5,061 nucleotides of DNA, taken from CAZOBJ01 sp964577825. Lineage in GTDB: Bacteria; Planctomycetota; SZUA-567; JAFGNG01. Made by a program: the position numbers and the translations under genes. Positions 1-5,061 of the stretch are shown here, one piece after another; the first letter of the stretch is position 1; the number at the start of each line of letters is the position of its first letter. Below the pieces are notes generated by a model. The model saw only the letters and a list, made by a program, of their open reading frames with translations, was not told the DNA's origin and did not search any database. The stretch spans positions 1-5,061 of the forward strand of contig CAZOBJ010000172.1 of assembly GCA_964577825.1 (NCBI GenBank), read 5' to 3'.

Positions 1-141
1 GTGCGCGTCACCGCCTGCACCGCGTGCGCCCAGCAATACCGGCTCGTGGACGCGCTCAAGGACCTGGGCGTGGAGGTGTTCGGCATGGGCGTCGTGTTGA
101 CGAACTGGCTGAAATCGGATAACAGGGTCGTCACGTTCTAG
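1..141 (+). CDS. DsrE/DsrF-family protein, C-terminal fragment (5' end outside window)
   Basis: This is the last 46 codons of a gene that begins before the window, read in the first frame and ending at TAG 139-141. The fragment carries the C-terminal signature I associate with small DsrE/DsrF-like proteins: a Cys pair in TACTAC (residues 5-10 of the fragment), then a helix (YRLVDALKDLGVEV), a strand with GMG, an LT..LKSD segment and a terminal VVTF strand. Members are usually about 110-130 residues, fold as a small Rossmann-like alpha/beta unit, and bind or relay persulfide sulfur, or belong to uncharacterised accessory groups. The conserved cysteine would be the sulfur carrier if this member is active; that role is inferred from the family. 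The GTG at position 1 is most likely internal, since about two-thirds of a typical member is missing. The next gene starts 61 bp downstream, so an operon is possible but not shown. Confidence 0.72.
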   Translation: MRVTACTACAQQYRLVDALKDLGVEVFGMGVVLTNWLKSDNRVVTF

Positions 142-171
142 GGGCTGCCTGCACCGAGCCGGGCTGGCCTT

Positions 172-184
172 CCCGCAGCGCGGG
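172..184 (+). other. Small GC-rich hairpin after the DsrE-like gene
   Basis: CCCGC (172-176) and GCGGG (180-184) form a perfect 5-bp stem with a 3-nt AGC loop, 30 bp after the DsrE-like stop codon. No T-run follows; the downstream sequence is the purine-rich ribosome-binding site of the next frame. It could be a weak transcription pause or a chance feature of GC-rich DNA. It does not qualify as an intrinsic terminator. Confidence 0.2.
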
Positions 185-186
185 CT

Positions 187-194
187 GGAAGAGG
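187..194 (+). promoter_or_regulatory. Ribosome-binding site for the 203 start
   Basis: GGAAGAGG lies 8 bp before the ATG at 203. It is a reasonable Shine-Dalgarno match and is one of the main reasons to take the doubtful reading frame at 203-661 seriously. Confidence 0.5.
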
Positions 195-202
195 AAAGCC
201 AA

Positions 203-661
203 ATGGCACCGACCGACCCTCAGCCGAAGAGTCCGCCTTCCTGGCAGCGTACCCGACTGCATGTGCTTTTCGGACTCGTCTTCCTTCTGCTGTACATCGC
301 GTTCTTCTACGCGATCGTGCATCCGAAGTTCCTCAGAGATATGACGAGTCGCACAGGCTACATTGTAGGAAGCAGGACCCTAGTGAATCGCTGTTCGGTG
401 CGTCCAACACGGCTCAACATAGCTCTGTACTATCTGTTCTACCCCGCGATCCTGCTCCATGATGCGGCGTTCAACGAACAGGTCGTGTTGGAAGGGAGCG
501 GCCCGTTGGGCACTGTAGACGGCCGCCGCTGCGAGCCTGGGGCGGCCGTGTCTCAGGCGACCTGCGCGCCTACGGAGAGGCGGGGTGAAGGATTACACGA
601 GCCGGTGCGCGTCTCGCGTGAGCAGGCACGTCCTGCGCAGCCATTGGAGGACCGTTCATGA
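203..661 (+). CDS. Hypothetical small membrane-anchored protein (doubtful in its C-terminal half)
   Basis: The frame encodes 152 residues and I do not recognise the family. The first 30% looks like a real protein: a short polar N-terminus with Pro/Lys/Arg, then a strong hydrophobic segment at about residues 20-42 (LHVLFGLVFLLLYIAFFYAI), a basic stretch, and a second hydrophobic patch at about 72-90 (LNIALYYLFYPAILLHDAAF). From about residue 97 onward the sequence is polar, rich in Gly/Pro/Arg/Glu, and resembles an out-of-frame read of GC-rich DNA. The start is supported by GGAAGAGG eight bases upstream. The stop overlaps the next start as ATGA (658-661), which is typical of translational coupling. 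Codon use differs from the neighbours, with AGA, AGG, CTA, ATA and GTA codons and about 54% GC over 241-480. Possible readings are a genuine fast-evolving membrane protein, a decayed or frameshifted gene, or a recent arrival. Confidence 0.42.
   Translation: MAPTDPQPKSPPSWQRTRLHVLFGLVFLLLYIAFFYAIVHPKFLRDMTSRTGYIVGSRTLVNRCSVRPTRLNIALYYLFYPAILLHDAAFNEQVVLEGSGPLGTVDGRRCEPGAAVSQATCAPTERRGEGLHEPVRVSREQARPAQPLEDRS
646..650 (+). promoter_or_regulatory. Ribosome-binding site for the 658 start
   Basis: GGAGG is placed 7 bp before the ATG at 658. It is a near-consensus Shine-Dalgarno sequence and fixes this start codon over the in-frame ATG three codons later (MTRM). Confidence 0.65.
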
Positions 662-1059
662 CCCGCATGCAGTGCGTGGGCTGGGCGTTCGTGGTCCTGT
701 CCCTGGCCGCGCTCTTCCTGACCACCCCGAGTCCGCGCGCGGCCGGCCATGTGCTCGCGCCCGGATTGATCCCGGTCTTCGGCGTGGCGTTCTGCCTCGG
801 GTTCCTGGTCGCGCAGGCCGCGGCCGTGTGGTACTGCCGCAGCGTGCGCGCGGGCGTCGCCGCAGCGCTTGCCGCGGGCGTGGGACTCTTGCTCGCCTGG
901 TTCGGCTGGTCCATGGACCTGTGGCAGGGGTTTGAGGAGTACGACATCTCGCTCGCGCGACACCTGCTCATCGGGGCCTCGTGCGTGTCCGGCCTGGTGC
1001 TCGGCGGGGGGCTGGCCAAGCCGGGCGTCAGCGGGTTCGAGCCGCCCGCGGACCGCTGA
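658..1059 (+). CDS. Small polytopic membrane protein of unknown function
   Basis: The product is 133 residues with four predicted membrane spans: about 5-22 (CVGWAFVVLSLAALFLTT), 35-58 (from GLIPVFGVAFCLGF), 63-84 (RAGVAAALAAGVGLLLAW) and 101-119 (ARHLLIGASCVSGLVLGGG). An acidic loop with WQGFEEYD lies between the third and fourth spans. The N-terminus (MTRM) and the link after span 2 (CRSVRAG) carry positive charge. The C-terminal tail (SGFEPPADR) is short and polar. No catalytic or transport motif is evident and I cannot name a family. GGAGG seven bases upstream supports the start, and the ATGA overlap with the preceding frame suggests coupled translation if that frame is real. Base composition (about 78% GC in the middle) and GC-rich third codon positions fit the rest of the window, which makes this a convincing gene. 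The enzyme gene begins 102 bp downstream, so co-transcription is possible but not shown. Confidence 0.7.
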   Translation: MTRMQCVGWAFVVLSLAALFLTTPSPRAAGHVLAPGLIPVFGVAFCLGFLVAQAAAVWYCRSVRAGVAAALAAGVGLLLAWFGWSMDLWQGFEEYDISLARHLLIGASCVSGLVLGGGLAKPGVSGFEPPADR

Positions 1060-1111
1060 GGCGACGTGCCGATGCGGGTTTCGACCACAAGGACACGAGA
1101 ATCGACGTATC

Positions 1112-1161
1112 GACACGCGTTCGCACCCCTTTGTTGATCGAAGGCAGGAAAGGAAGCGCGC
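1112..1161 (+). promoter_or_regulatory. Leader of enzyme copy 1, shared with copy 2, including the RBS
   Basis: The 50 bp before the first enzyme's ATG is homologous to the 49 bp before the second. CGTTCGCACC (1118-1127) and TGTTG (1132-1136) recur with the same 4-bp spacing. GCAGGAAAGGA (1144-1154) recurs with one base missing, keeping AGGA exactly 7 bp before the start in both. The purine block is the Shine-Dalgarno region. The part upstream of it may be an inherited regulatory element or simply sequence not yet diverged since the duplication. I see no convincing -35/-10 pair. The remaining intergenic bases 1060-1111 hold nothing I recognise. Confidence 0.55.
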
Positions 1162-2789
1162 ATGAGCCCCGCCCGACGGGACCCGAAGGCCTGGGTCGAC
1201 GACACGTTCCGCAGGATCATGATGGGGTTCTTCTTCCAGGACCCCAAGCAGATCGAGCGCACCACGGGCGCCCCGGTGTCCGAAGAGGCGCGCGAGGCCA
1301 TGCGCAAGGACGCGGAAAAGTACCTGGACCCGCAGATCTACGTGCGGGCGCTCCAGCGCATGGGCCTCCAGGTCCTGTACCATCACGCCAAGAGCCACAA
1401 CGGCGTGTGCTGCTACGCGACCAAGGTCGGCCACCGGTTCAGCCTGATGGGCGACCGGGACTTCTTCGGCGAGCTCGTGACCGCCTGCCGCAAGGCGGGC
1501 ATCGTGCCCGGGGCCATGTACCAGGTCGGCATCAGCCGCCTGCAGGCCGCCGAGCACCCGGACTGGCAGCAGCAGGACGCCACGGGCAAGCGGTGCTCGC
1601 GGCGGCTGTGCCCGAACAACCCCGCGTGGCGGGCCATGGTCATGGCCCAGACCGAGGAGATCGCCCGGTACGACATCGGCGCGTTCATGTACGACGAGCT
1701 GTCCTTCTTCTGGCACAGCATCGGCACGGCCTGCTACTGCCCGCACTGCCGGGCCAAGTTCCGCGACGAGGTCGGTGACGACCTCCCCGAGACCGAGGAC
1801 TGGGGCAATCCCCTGTGGCGGCGGTTCGTGCAGTGGCGCTACGACAACATCGTGGCGTTCGTGCAGGAAGGCGACGCCATCCTGCGGCGGGTGAACCCCG
1901 ACATCGCACACACCAGCGTGTACTACGGGTATCCCACGAACACCTGGCGCCATGCCTGGGACACGGACCGTACCGCGTCAATCTATGACTACCTGCTCTG
2001 CGACGTGAAGGACGCCGAGCGCGTCTCGTACCGCGCGCGCTGGTACCGAGCGCTCAAGCCGCATCGCCGACCCGAGATCAACTGCATGAACATCTTCCCC
2101 TTCGGCAGCTACACGCACTACCACTACTTCGACCGGAACGTCCCCAAGGCGCGGGAGGTGTTTGTGGCCGACGTCATGACCGCGCTCGCCAACGGCGCCA
2201 CCCCGGGGTTCGAGTGCATGGGTTGGTCCAACCACGAGTTCTGGGACAAGAAGAAGCGCACCATGTGCTCGCCCGCGTACGACAAGCATTACCTGGAGGC
2301 CGCCCGCGAGATCAAGCGGCGCGAGGCGTGGTGCACGCGCGCCGAGCCCATCCGCTATGCCCGGCTCATTCACTCGCGCCACACCCGCGACCATCGCCAC
2401 CACCAGCACCCCGGGGCCGAACCGTACGTGGAATGCTTCTACGGCTGGTTCCAGGGCCTGGTCGACGGCCAGGTGCTCTATGAGATGGGCACGGAGCAAC
2501 ACCTCTCCGCCGACGGGCTCTCGCCCTACGCCGCAGTGGTGCTTCCGGACATCGGGTGCGTCTCCGACGACCAGGCGCAGGCGATCCGCGAGTACGTGCG
2601 CGCGGGCGGCGGCCTGGTGGCGAGCTTCAGCACGTCGCTCTTCGACGAGGAGGGCGACCAGCGCGACGACTTCGCGCTCGCGGACGTGCTGGGCGTCCGG
2701 TACGTCGGCGGTGCGGACGGGGATTACAGCCTGCGCAAGACGAGCCCGGTGGCCGGGGACCAGTACGCCATGCTCCTGGACGCGCCGCA
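1162..2789 (+). CDS. GHL6/GH42-like glycoside hydrolase with trimerisation domain, copy 1 (3' end lost in assembly gap)
   Basis: About 542 residues are visible before the N run. The N-terminal two-thirds (about 10-385) resembles a (beta/alpha)8 barrel of the hypothetical glycosyl hydrolase GHL6 type: a QVLYHHAKSHNGVC strand and loop (70-83), TKVGHRFSLMGDRDFFGEL (87-105), a YQVG strand (120-123), EHPDW (131-135) and FMYDE (175-179). Glu179 fits the acid/base position on strand 4 of clan GH-A folds; Glu305 (RPEINC) and Glu351 (GFECMGW) are candidates for the second catalytic carboxylate. C150 in LCPNNPAWR, with C191, C193 and C196 in CYCPHC, matches the four-cysteine zinc site of GH42 beta-galactosidases. 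A beta-galactosidase trimerisation-like domain follows (about 397-525; LPDIGCVSDDQAQAIREYVR, GGGLVASFSTSLFD). There is no signal peptide, so it is probably cytoplasmic. The reaction is likely glycosidic bond cleavage; the sugar is unknown. The start is set by AGGA seven bases upstream. The C-terminal part is missing only because of the gap. Confidence 0.8.
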
Positions 2790-2889
2790 NNNNNNNNNNN
2801 NNNNNNNNNNNNNNNNNNNNNNNNNNNNNNNNNNNNNNNNNNNNNNNNNNNNNNNNNNNNNNNNNNNNNNNNNNNNNNNNNNNNNNNNN
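2790..2889. other. Assembly gap, 100 Ns
   Basis: Exactly 100 unknown bases, the usual placeholder for a scaffold join of unknown length. It lies inside the first of two similar gene copies, where short-read assembly tends to break. If copy 1 has a C-terminal part like that of copy 2, more than 460 bp of coding sequence should be missing here. The true gap is therefore probably longer than shown, and any distance measured across it, including the 1809-bp offset between start codons, is not physical. Confidence 0.97.
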
Positions 2890-2922
2890 AAGACGGCGCG
2901 CAGAGCGGCACGGAACGCATAG
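2890..2922 (+). other. Possible last codons of enzyme copy 1
   Basis: In the frame of copy 1, counting the 100 Ns as real, these bases read KTARRAARNA and stop at TAG 2920-2922, immediately before the homologous leader of copy 2. The other two forward frames stay open here, so the reading depends on the unknown gap length. A short basic tail ending a few dozen bases before the next gene is plausible. The corresponding end of copy 2 lies outside the window, so no comparison is possible. Confidence 0.3.
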
Positions 2923-2970
2923 AGACTCGTTCGCACCGGACTGTTGGCCAGGAGCAGAAAGGACAAGGCG
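2922..2970 (+). promoter_or_regulatory. Leader of enzyme copy 2, including the RBS
   Basis: This is the counterpart of the copy 1 leader, with CGTTCGCACC (2928-2937), TGTTG (2942-2946) and GCAGAAAGGA (2954-2963). AGGA ends 7 bp before the ATG at 2971. The first 25 bases match the copy 1 leader at 19 positions by hand count. This shows that the duplication carried its own translation start region, and perhaps a control element, with each gene. Confidence 0.55.
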
Positions 2971-4598
2971 ATGCCACCCGTACGCCCGAACGCGAAGGCA
3001 TGGCTCGACGACGCGTTCCGCAGGATCATGTTCGGGTTCTTCTTCCAGGACCCCGAGCAGATCGAGCGCGCCACGGGCAAGCCCGTGTCCGAAGAGAAGC
3101 GCGAGGCCATGCGCAAGGACGTGGAGAAGTACCTGGACCCGCAGATCTACGTGCGCGCCCTCCAGCGCATGGGCCTCCAGGTCCTCCACCACCACGCCAA
3201 GAGCCACAGCGGCGTGTGCTGTTACGCCACCAAGGTCGGCCACCGGTTCAGCCTCATGGGCGATCGGGACTTTTTCGGCGAACTCGTGACCGCGTGCCGA
3301 CGCGCAGGCATCGTGCCGGGCGCCATGTACCAGGTCGGCATGAGCCGTCTGCAAGCGGCCGAGCACCCGGACTGGCTGCAACAGGACGCCACGGGCAAGC
3401 GCTGCCCGCTGCGCCTGTGCCCGAACAACCCCGAGTGGCGGGCCATGGTCATGGCCCAGACCGAGGAGATCGCCCAGTACGACATCGGGACGTTCATGTA
3501 CGACGAGCTGTCCTTCCACTGGGGGAGCATCGGCACAGCCTGCTACTGCCCGCACTGCCGGGCCAAGTTCCGCAAGGAAGTCGGCGAAGACATGCCCGAG
3601 ACCGAGGACTGGAGCGACCCCCTGTGGCGCCGGTTCGTGCAGTGGCGCTACGACAAGATCGTGGAGTTCATCCAGGAGGGCGACGCCATCCTGCGGCGCG
3701 TGAACCCGAACATCGCGCACACGGCCGTGTACTACGGGTACCCCACGAACACCTGGCATCGGGGCTGGGATGCGGACCGCACCGCGGACATCTACGACTA
3801 TCTGCTCTGCGACGTGGCCGGCGTCGAGGCGATCGGGTTCCGGGCGCGCTGGTACCGGGCGCTCAAGCCGCAGTACCGGCCGGAGATCAACTGCGGCATC
3901 TCCTTTCAACTCAAGAGCTACACGCACTACGGGTACTCGGACAACTCGCTGCCCAAGCCGCGGGACATGTTCCTGGCCGACGTCATGACCGCCCTGGCCA
4001 ACGGCGCGACCCCCGGCTTCGAGTGCATGGGCTGGGACAACCACAAGTTCTGGGACAAGAAGAAGCGCACCATGTGCTCGCCCGCGTTCGACAAGCACTA
4101 CCTGGACGCCGCGCGCGAGGTCAAGCGGCGCGAGCCGTGGCTGCACGGCGCCCAGCCCATCCCGTACGCGCGGCTCATGCACTCGCGGCACACCCGCGAC
4201 CATCGCCACCACCAGCACCCCGGGGCCGAGACGTACTGCCAGTGCTTCGAAGGCTGGTTCCAGGCCCTGGTCGACGGCCAGGTGCTCCACGGCATGGGCA
4301 CGGAGCGTCACCTGTGTGCGGAGGGGCTCGCGCCGTACGCGGTGGTGGTGCTCCCGGACATCGGGTGCATCTCCGACGACCAGGCGCAGGCCATCCGCGA
4401 GTACGTGCGCGCGGGCGGCGGCCTGGTGGCGACCTTCAGCACGTCGCTTTTCGACTTGGAGGGCAGGCCGCGCGACGACTTTGCGCTCGCGGACGTCCTG
4501 GGCGTGCATTACGTCACGGGCGCGGACAACGACTACAACGTGCGCAAGACGAGTCCGATGGCCGGAGACCAGTACTTCATGTCCCTGGACGCGCAGCA
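2922..4598 (+). repeat. Tandem duplication, unit 2 (portion comparable with unit 1)
   Basis: This is the direct repeat of 1112-2789 in the same orientation. The end given is where unit 1 enters the gap, not the true end of homology. Differences are unevenly spread: residues 61-120 differ at only 3 positions, whereas residues 309-335 differ at about 15 of 27. Confidence 0.85.
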
Positions 4599-5061
4599 CC
4601 CGTTCTTCAAGCACGTGATCGTGCCCGGCGAGCGCATGACCTGCCCGGCGGCCGCGGTGCACGTGCGCCCCGCGGAAGGCGCCGAGCCGGTCGGCCGGTT
4701 CACGATCTATCGCCAGACGGAGAAGTTCGAGGGCCGCGGCGACGCGGCGGCCGGGCGCGGCGCCCCCGAGGAGACCGACCACCCCGTGCTCGTCACCAAT
4801 CGGTTCGGCAAGGGGCGGGCCGTGTACCTGTCGGCCAAGTTCGCGTCCGCGTACAAGGTCCACGGCCACCCGCCCGTGCACCACATCATGACGCGGGCCG
4901 TACGCTGGGCGGGCGGGCGCCAGCCCGTGGAGGTGACCCCCTCTCCGAGCGTGGAGCTGACCGCGTTCCACCAGGCCGAGCGCGAGCGAATGGTCGTGCA
5001 TCTGACCAACTACCAGGCCCATCCGCGCCGCGGCCAGCAGACGCGCCCCTTTGTGGAGCGC
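2971..5061 (+). CDS. GHL6/GH42-like glycoside hydrolase with trimerisation domain, copy 2 (runs off window end)
   Basis: The frame is open for 697 codons to the last base. The barrel (about 10-385) keeps the putative catalytic Glu179 (FMYDE), Glu305 (RPEINC) and Glu351 (GFECMGW), and the GH42-type cysteines C150 and CYCPHC (191-196). The trimerisation-like domain (about 397-525) follows, with LPDIGCISDDQAQAIREYVR and GGGLVATFSTSLFD. This copy also shows what the gap hides in copy 1: a domain from about 545, including HPVLVTNRFGKGRAVYLSAK (604-623), a VRWAGG helix end, a PVEVTPSPSVEL strand and VVHLTNY (675-681). That order is typical of the beta-rich C-terminal part of trimerisation-domain hydrolases. 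There is no signal peptide, so it is presumably cytoplasmic. It is probably a glycosidase acting on a small imported glycoside; the substrate is unknown. AGGA seven bases before the ATG supports the start. Tandem placement after copy 1 suggests co-expression. Confidence 0.82.
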   Translation, partial: MPPVRPNAKAWLDDAFRRIMFGFFFQDPEQIERATGKPVSEEKREAMRKDVEKYLDPQIYVRALQRMGLQVLHHHAKSHSGVCCYATKVGHRFSLMGDRDFFGELVTACRRAGIVPGAMYQVGMSRLQAAEHPDWLQQDATGKRCPLRLCPNNPEWRAMVMAQTEEIAQYDIGTFMYDELSFHWGSIGTACYCPHCRAKFRKEVGEDMPETEDWSDPLWRRFVQWRYDKIVEFIQEGDAILRRVNPNIAHTAVYYGYPTNTWHRGWDADRTADIYDYLLCDVAGVEAIGFRARWYRALKPQYRPEINCGISFQLKSYTHYGYSDNSLPKPRDMFLADVMTALANGATPGFECMGWDNHKFWDKKKRTMCSPAFDKHYLDAAREVKRREPWLHGAQPIPYARLMHSRHTRDHRHHQHPGAETYCQCFEGWFQALVDGQVLHGMGTERHLCAEGLAPYAVVVLPDIGCISDDQAQAIREYVRAGGGLVATFSTSLFDLEGRPRDDFALADVLGVHYVTGADNDYNVRKTSPMAGDQYFMSLDAQHPFFKHVIVPGERMTCPAAAVHVRPAEGAEPVGRFTIYRQTEKFEGRGDAAAGRGAPEETDHPVLVTNRFGKGRAVYLSAKFASAYKVHGHPPVHHIMTRAVRWAGGRQPVEVTPSPSVELTAFHQAERERMVVHLTNYQAHPRRGQQTRPFVER

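Larger units (their letters stand above)
1112..2789 (+). repeat. Tandem duplication, unit 1 (leader plus enzyme gene)
   Basis: This unit is the first of two direct copies. From the start codon to the gap it aligns to unit 2 at a constant offset of 1809 with no net insertion or deletion. About 440 of 542 residues are identical by hand count. Exact DNA matches include 42 bp at 2237-2278 (against 4046-4087) and 41 bp at 2380-2420 (against 4189-4229). Homology begins in the leader at about 1112. The upstream limit is where similarity stops; the downstream limit is hidden by the gap. Confidence 0.85.

Noticed and set aside
161..188. GGGCTGG direct repeat (161-167 and 182-188) as an operator or attachment site
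   Set aside because: A 7-bp repeat is expected by chance in DNA of this GC content, and nothing nearby suggests a regulator or an integrase.
981..1778. A 265-codon plus-strand frame overlapping the membrane protein and copy 1
   Set aside because: It is out of frame with both well-supported genes, rich in Arg/Gly/Pro, and has no domain. It is an alternative-frame read of GC-rich DNA.
553..1953. A 466-codon minus-strand open frame
   Set aside because: It crosses the end of one gene, a whole membrane-protein gene, an intergenic region and part of copy 1, with no recognisable domain. The part over copy 1 is in antisense codon register and resembles the other long shadow.
1162..2922. A complete 586-residue version of copy 1 read through the gap
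   Set aside because: It treats 100 placeholder Ns as real in-frame sequence. Copy 2 shows that the protein should be over 110 residues longer, so only 1162-2789 is supported.
1978..5022. A 1014-codon minus-strand open frame spanning both enzyme genes and the gap
   Set aside because: It is in exact antiparallel codon register with the two enzymes, where a stop requires the rare codons TTA, CTA or TCA on the sense strand. It ends precisely at a rare TCA serine codon (1978-1980) of copy 1. Its composition is the repetitive Val/His/Arg/Asp/Ala/Gly pattern of antisense GC-rich genes, and it passes through the Ns.
1..5061. A defence system, CRISPR array, mobile element or RNA gene
   Set aside because: No nuclease, helicase, toxin, integrase or transposase motif was found in the convincing genes. 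No short regularly spaced repeats, terminal inverted repeats, tRNA-like cloverleaf or rRNA segment was visible. The only repeat is the gene duplication.

Overview
The window is GC-rich DNA. A hand count gives roughly 67-78% GC in sampled stretches of the main genes, with a dip to about 54% over 241-480. It looks like an environmental bacterium. The best-recognised genes are two large enzymes with an uncharacterised glycoside-hydrolase barrel (GHL6/GH42-like) followed by a beta-galactosidase-type trimerisation domain. Such proteins are common in Planctomycetota, Lentisphaerota, Verrucomicrobiota, Armatimonadota and related uncultured lineages. No marker gene is present, so this assignment is weak. 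A run of exactly 100 Ns (2790-2889) shows that the sequence is a scaffold from a draft or metagenome assembly.

Layout, all on the + strand: (1) 1-141, the C-terminal end of a small DsrE/DsrF-family sulfur-relay-like protein. (2) 203-661, a doubtful small protein with an N-terminal hydrophobic segment and unusual base composition. (3) 658-1059, a four-helix membrane protein of unknown function, sharing an ATGA stop/start overlap with the previous frame. (4) 1162 into the gap, the first enzyme paralogue, cut by the assembly gap. (5) 2971 to the window edge, the second paralogue, with 697 residues visible and no stop reached.

The two enzymes are a tandem duplication. Over the 542 codons visible in both, they align without any net insertion or deletion, and a hand count finds 102 amino-acid differences (about 81% identity). 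The duplicated unit also includes about 50 bp of leader with the ribosome-binding site. Putative active-site and zinc-site residues are the same in both copies. The differences cluster in loops of the C-terminal half of the barrel, which suggests two related enzymes with partly different substrates. They have no signal peptide and probably act in the cytoplasm on carbohydrate already taken up. No transporter, regulator or sugar-metabolism gene lies in the window, so the substrate cannot be inferred from context.

I see no RNA gene, CRISPR array, insertion sequence or defence system. The long minus-strand open frames are antisense shadows of the GC-rich genes.
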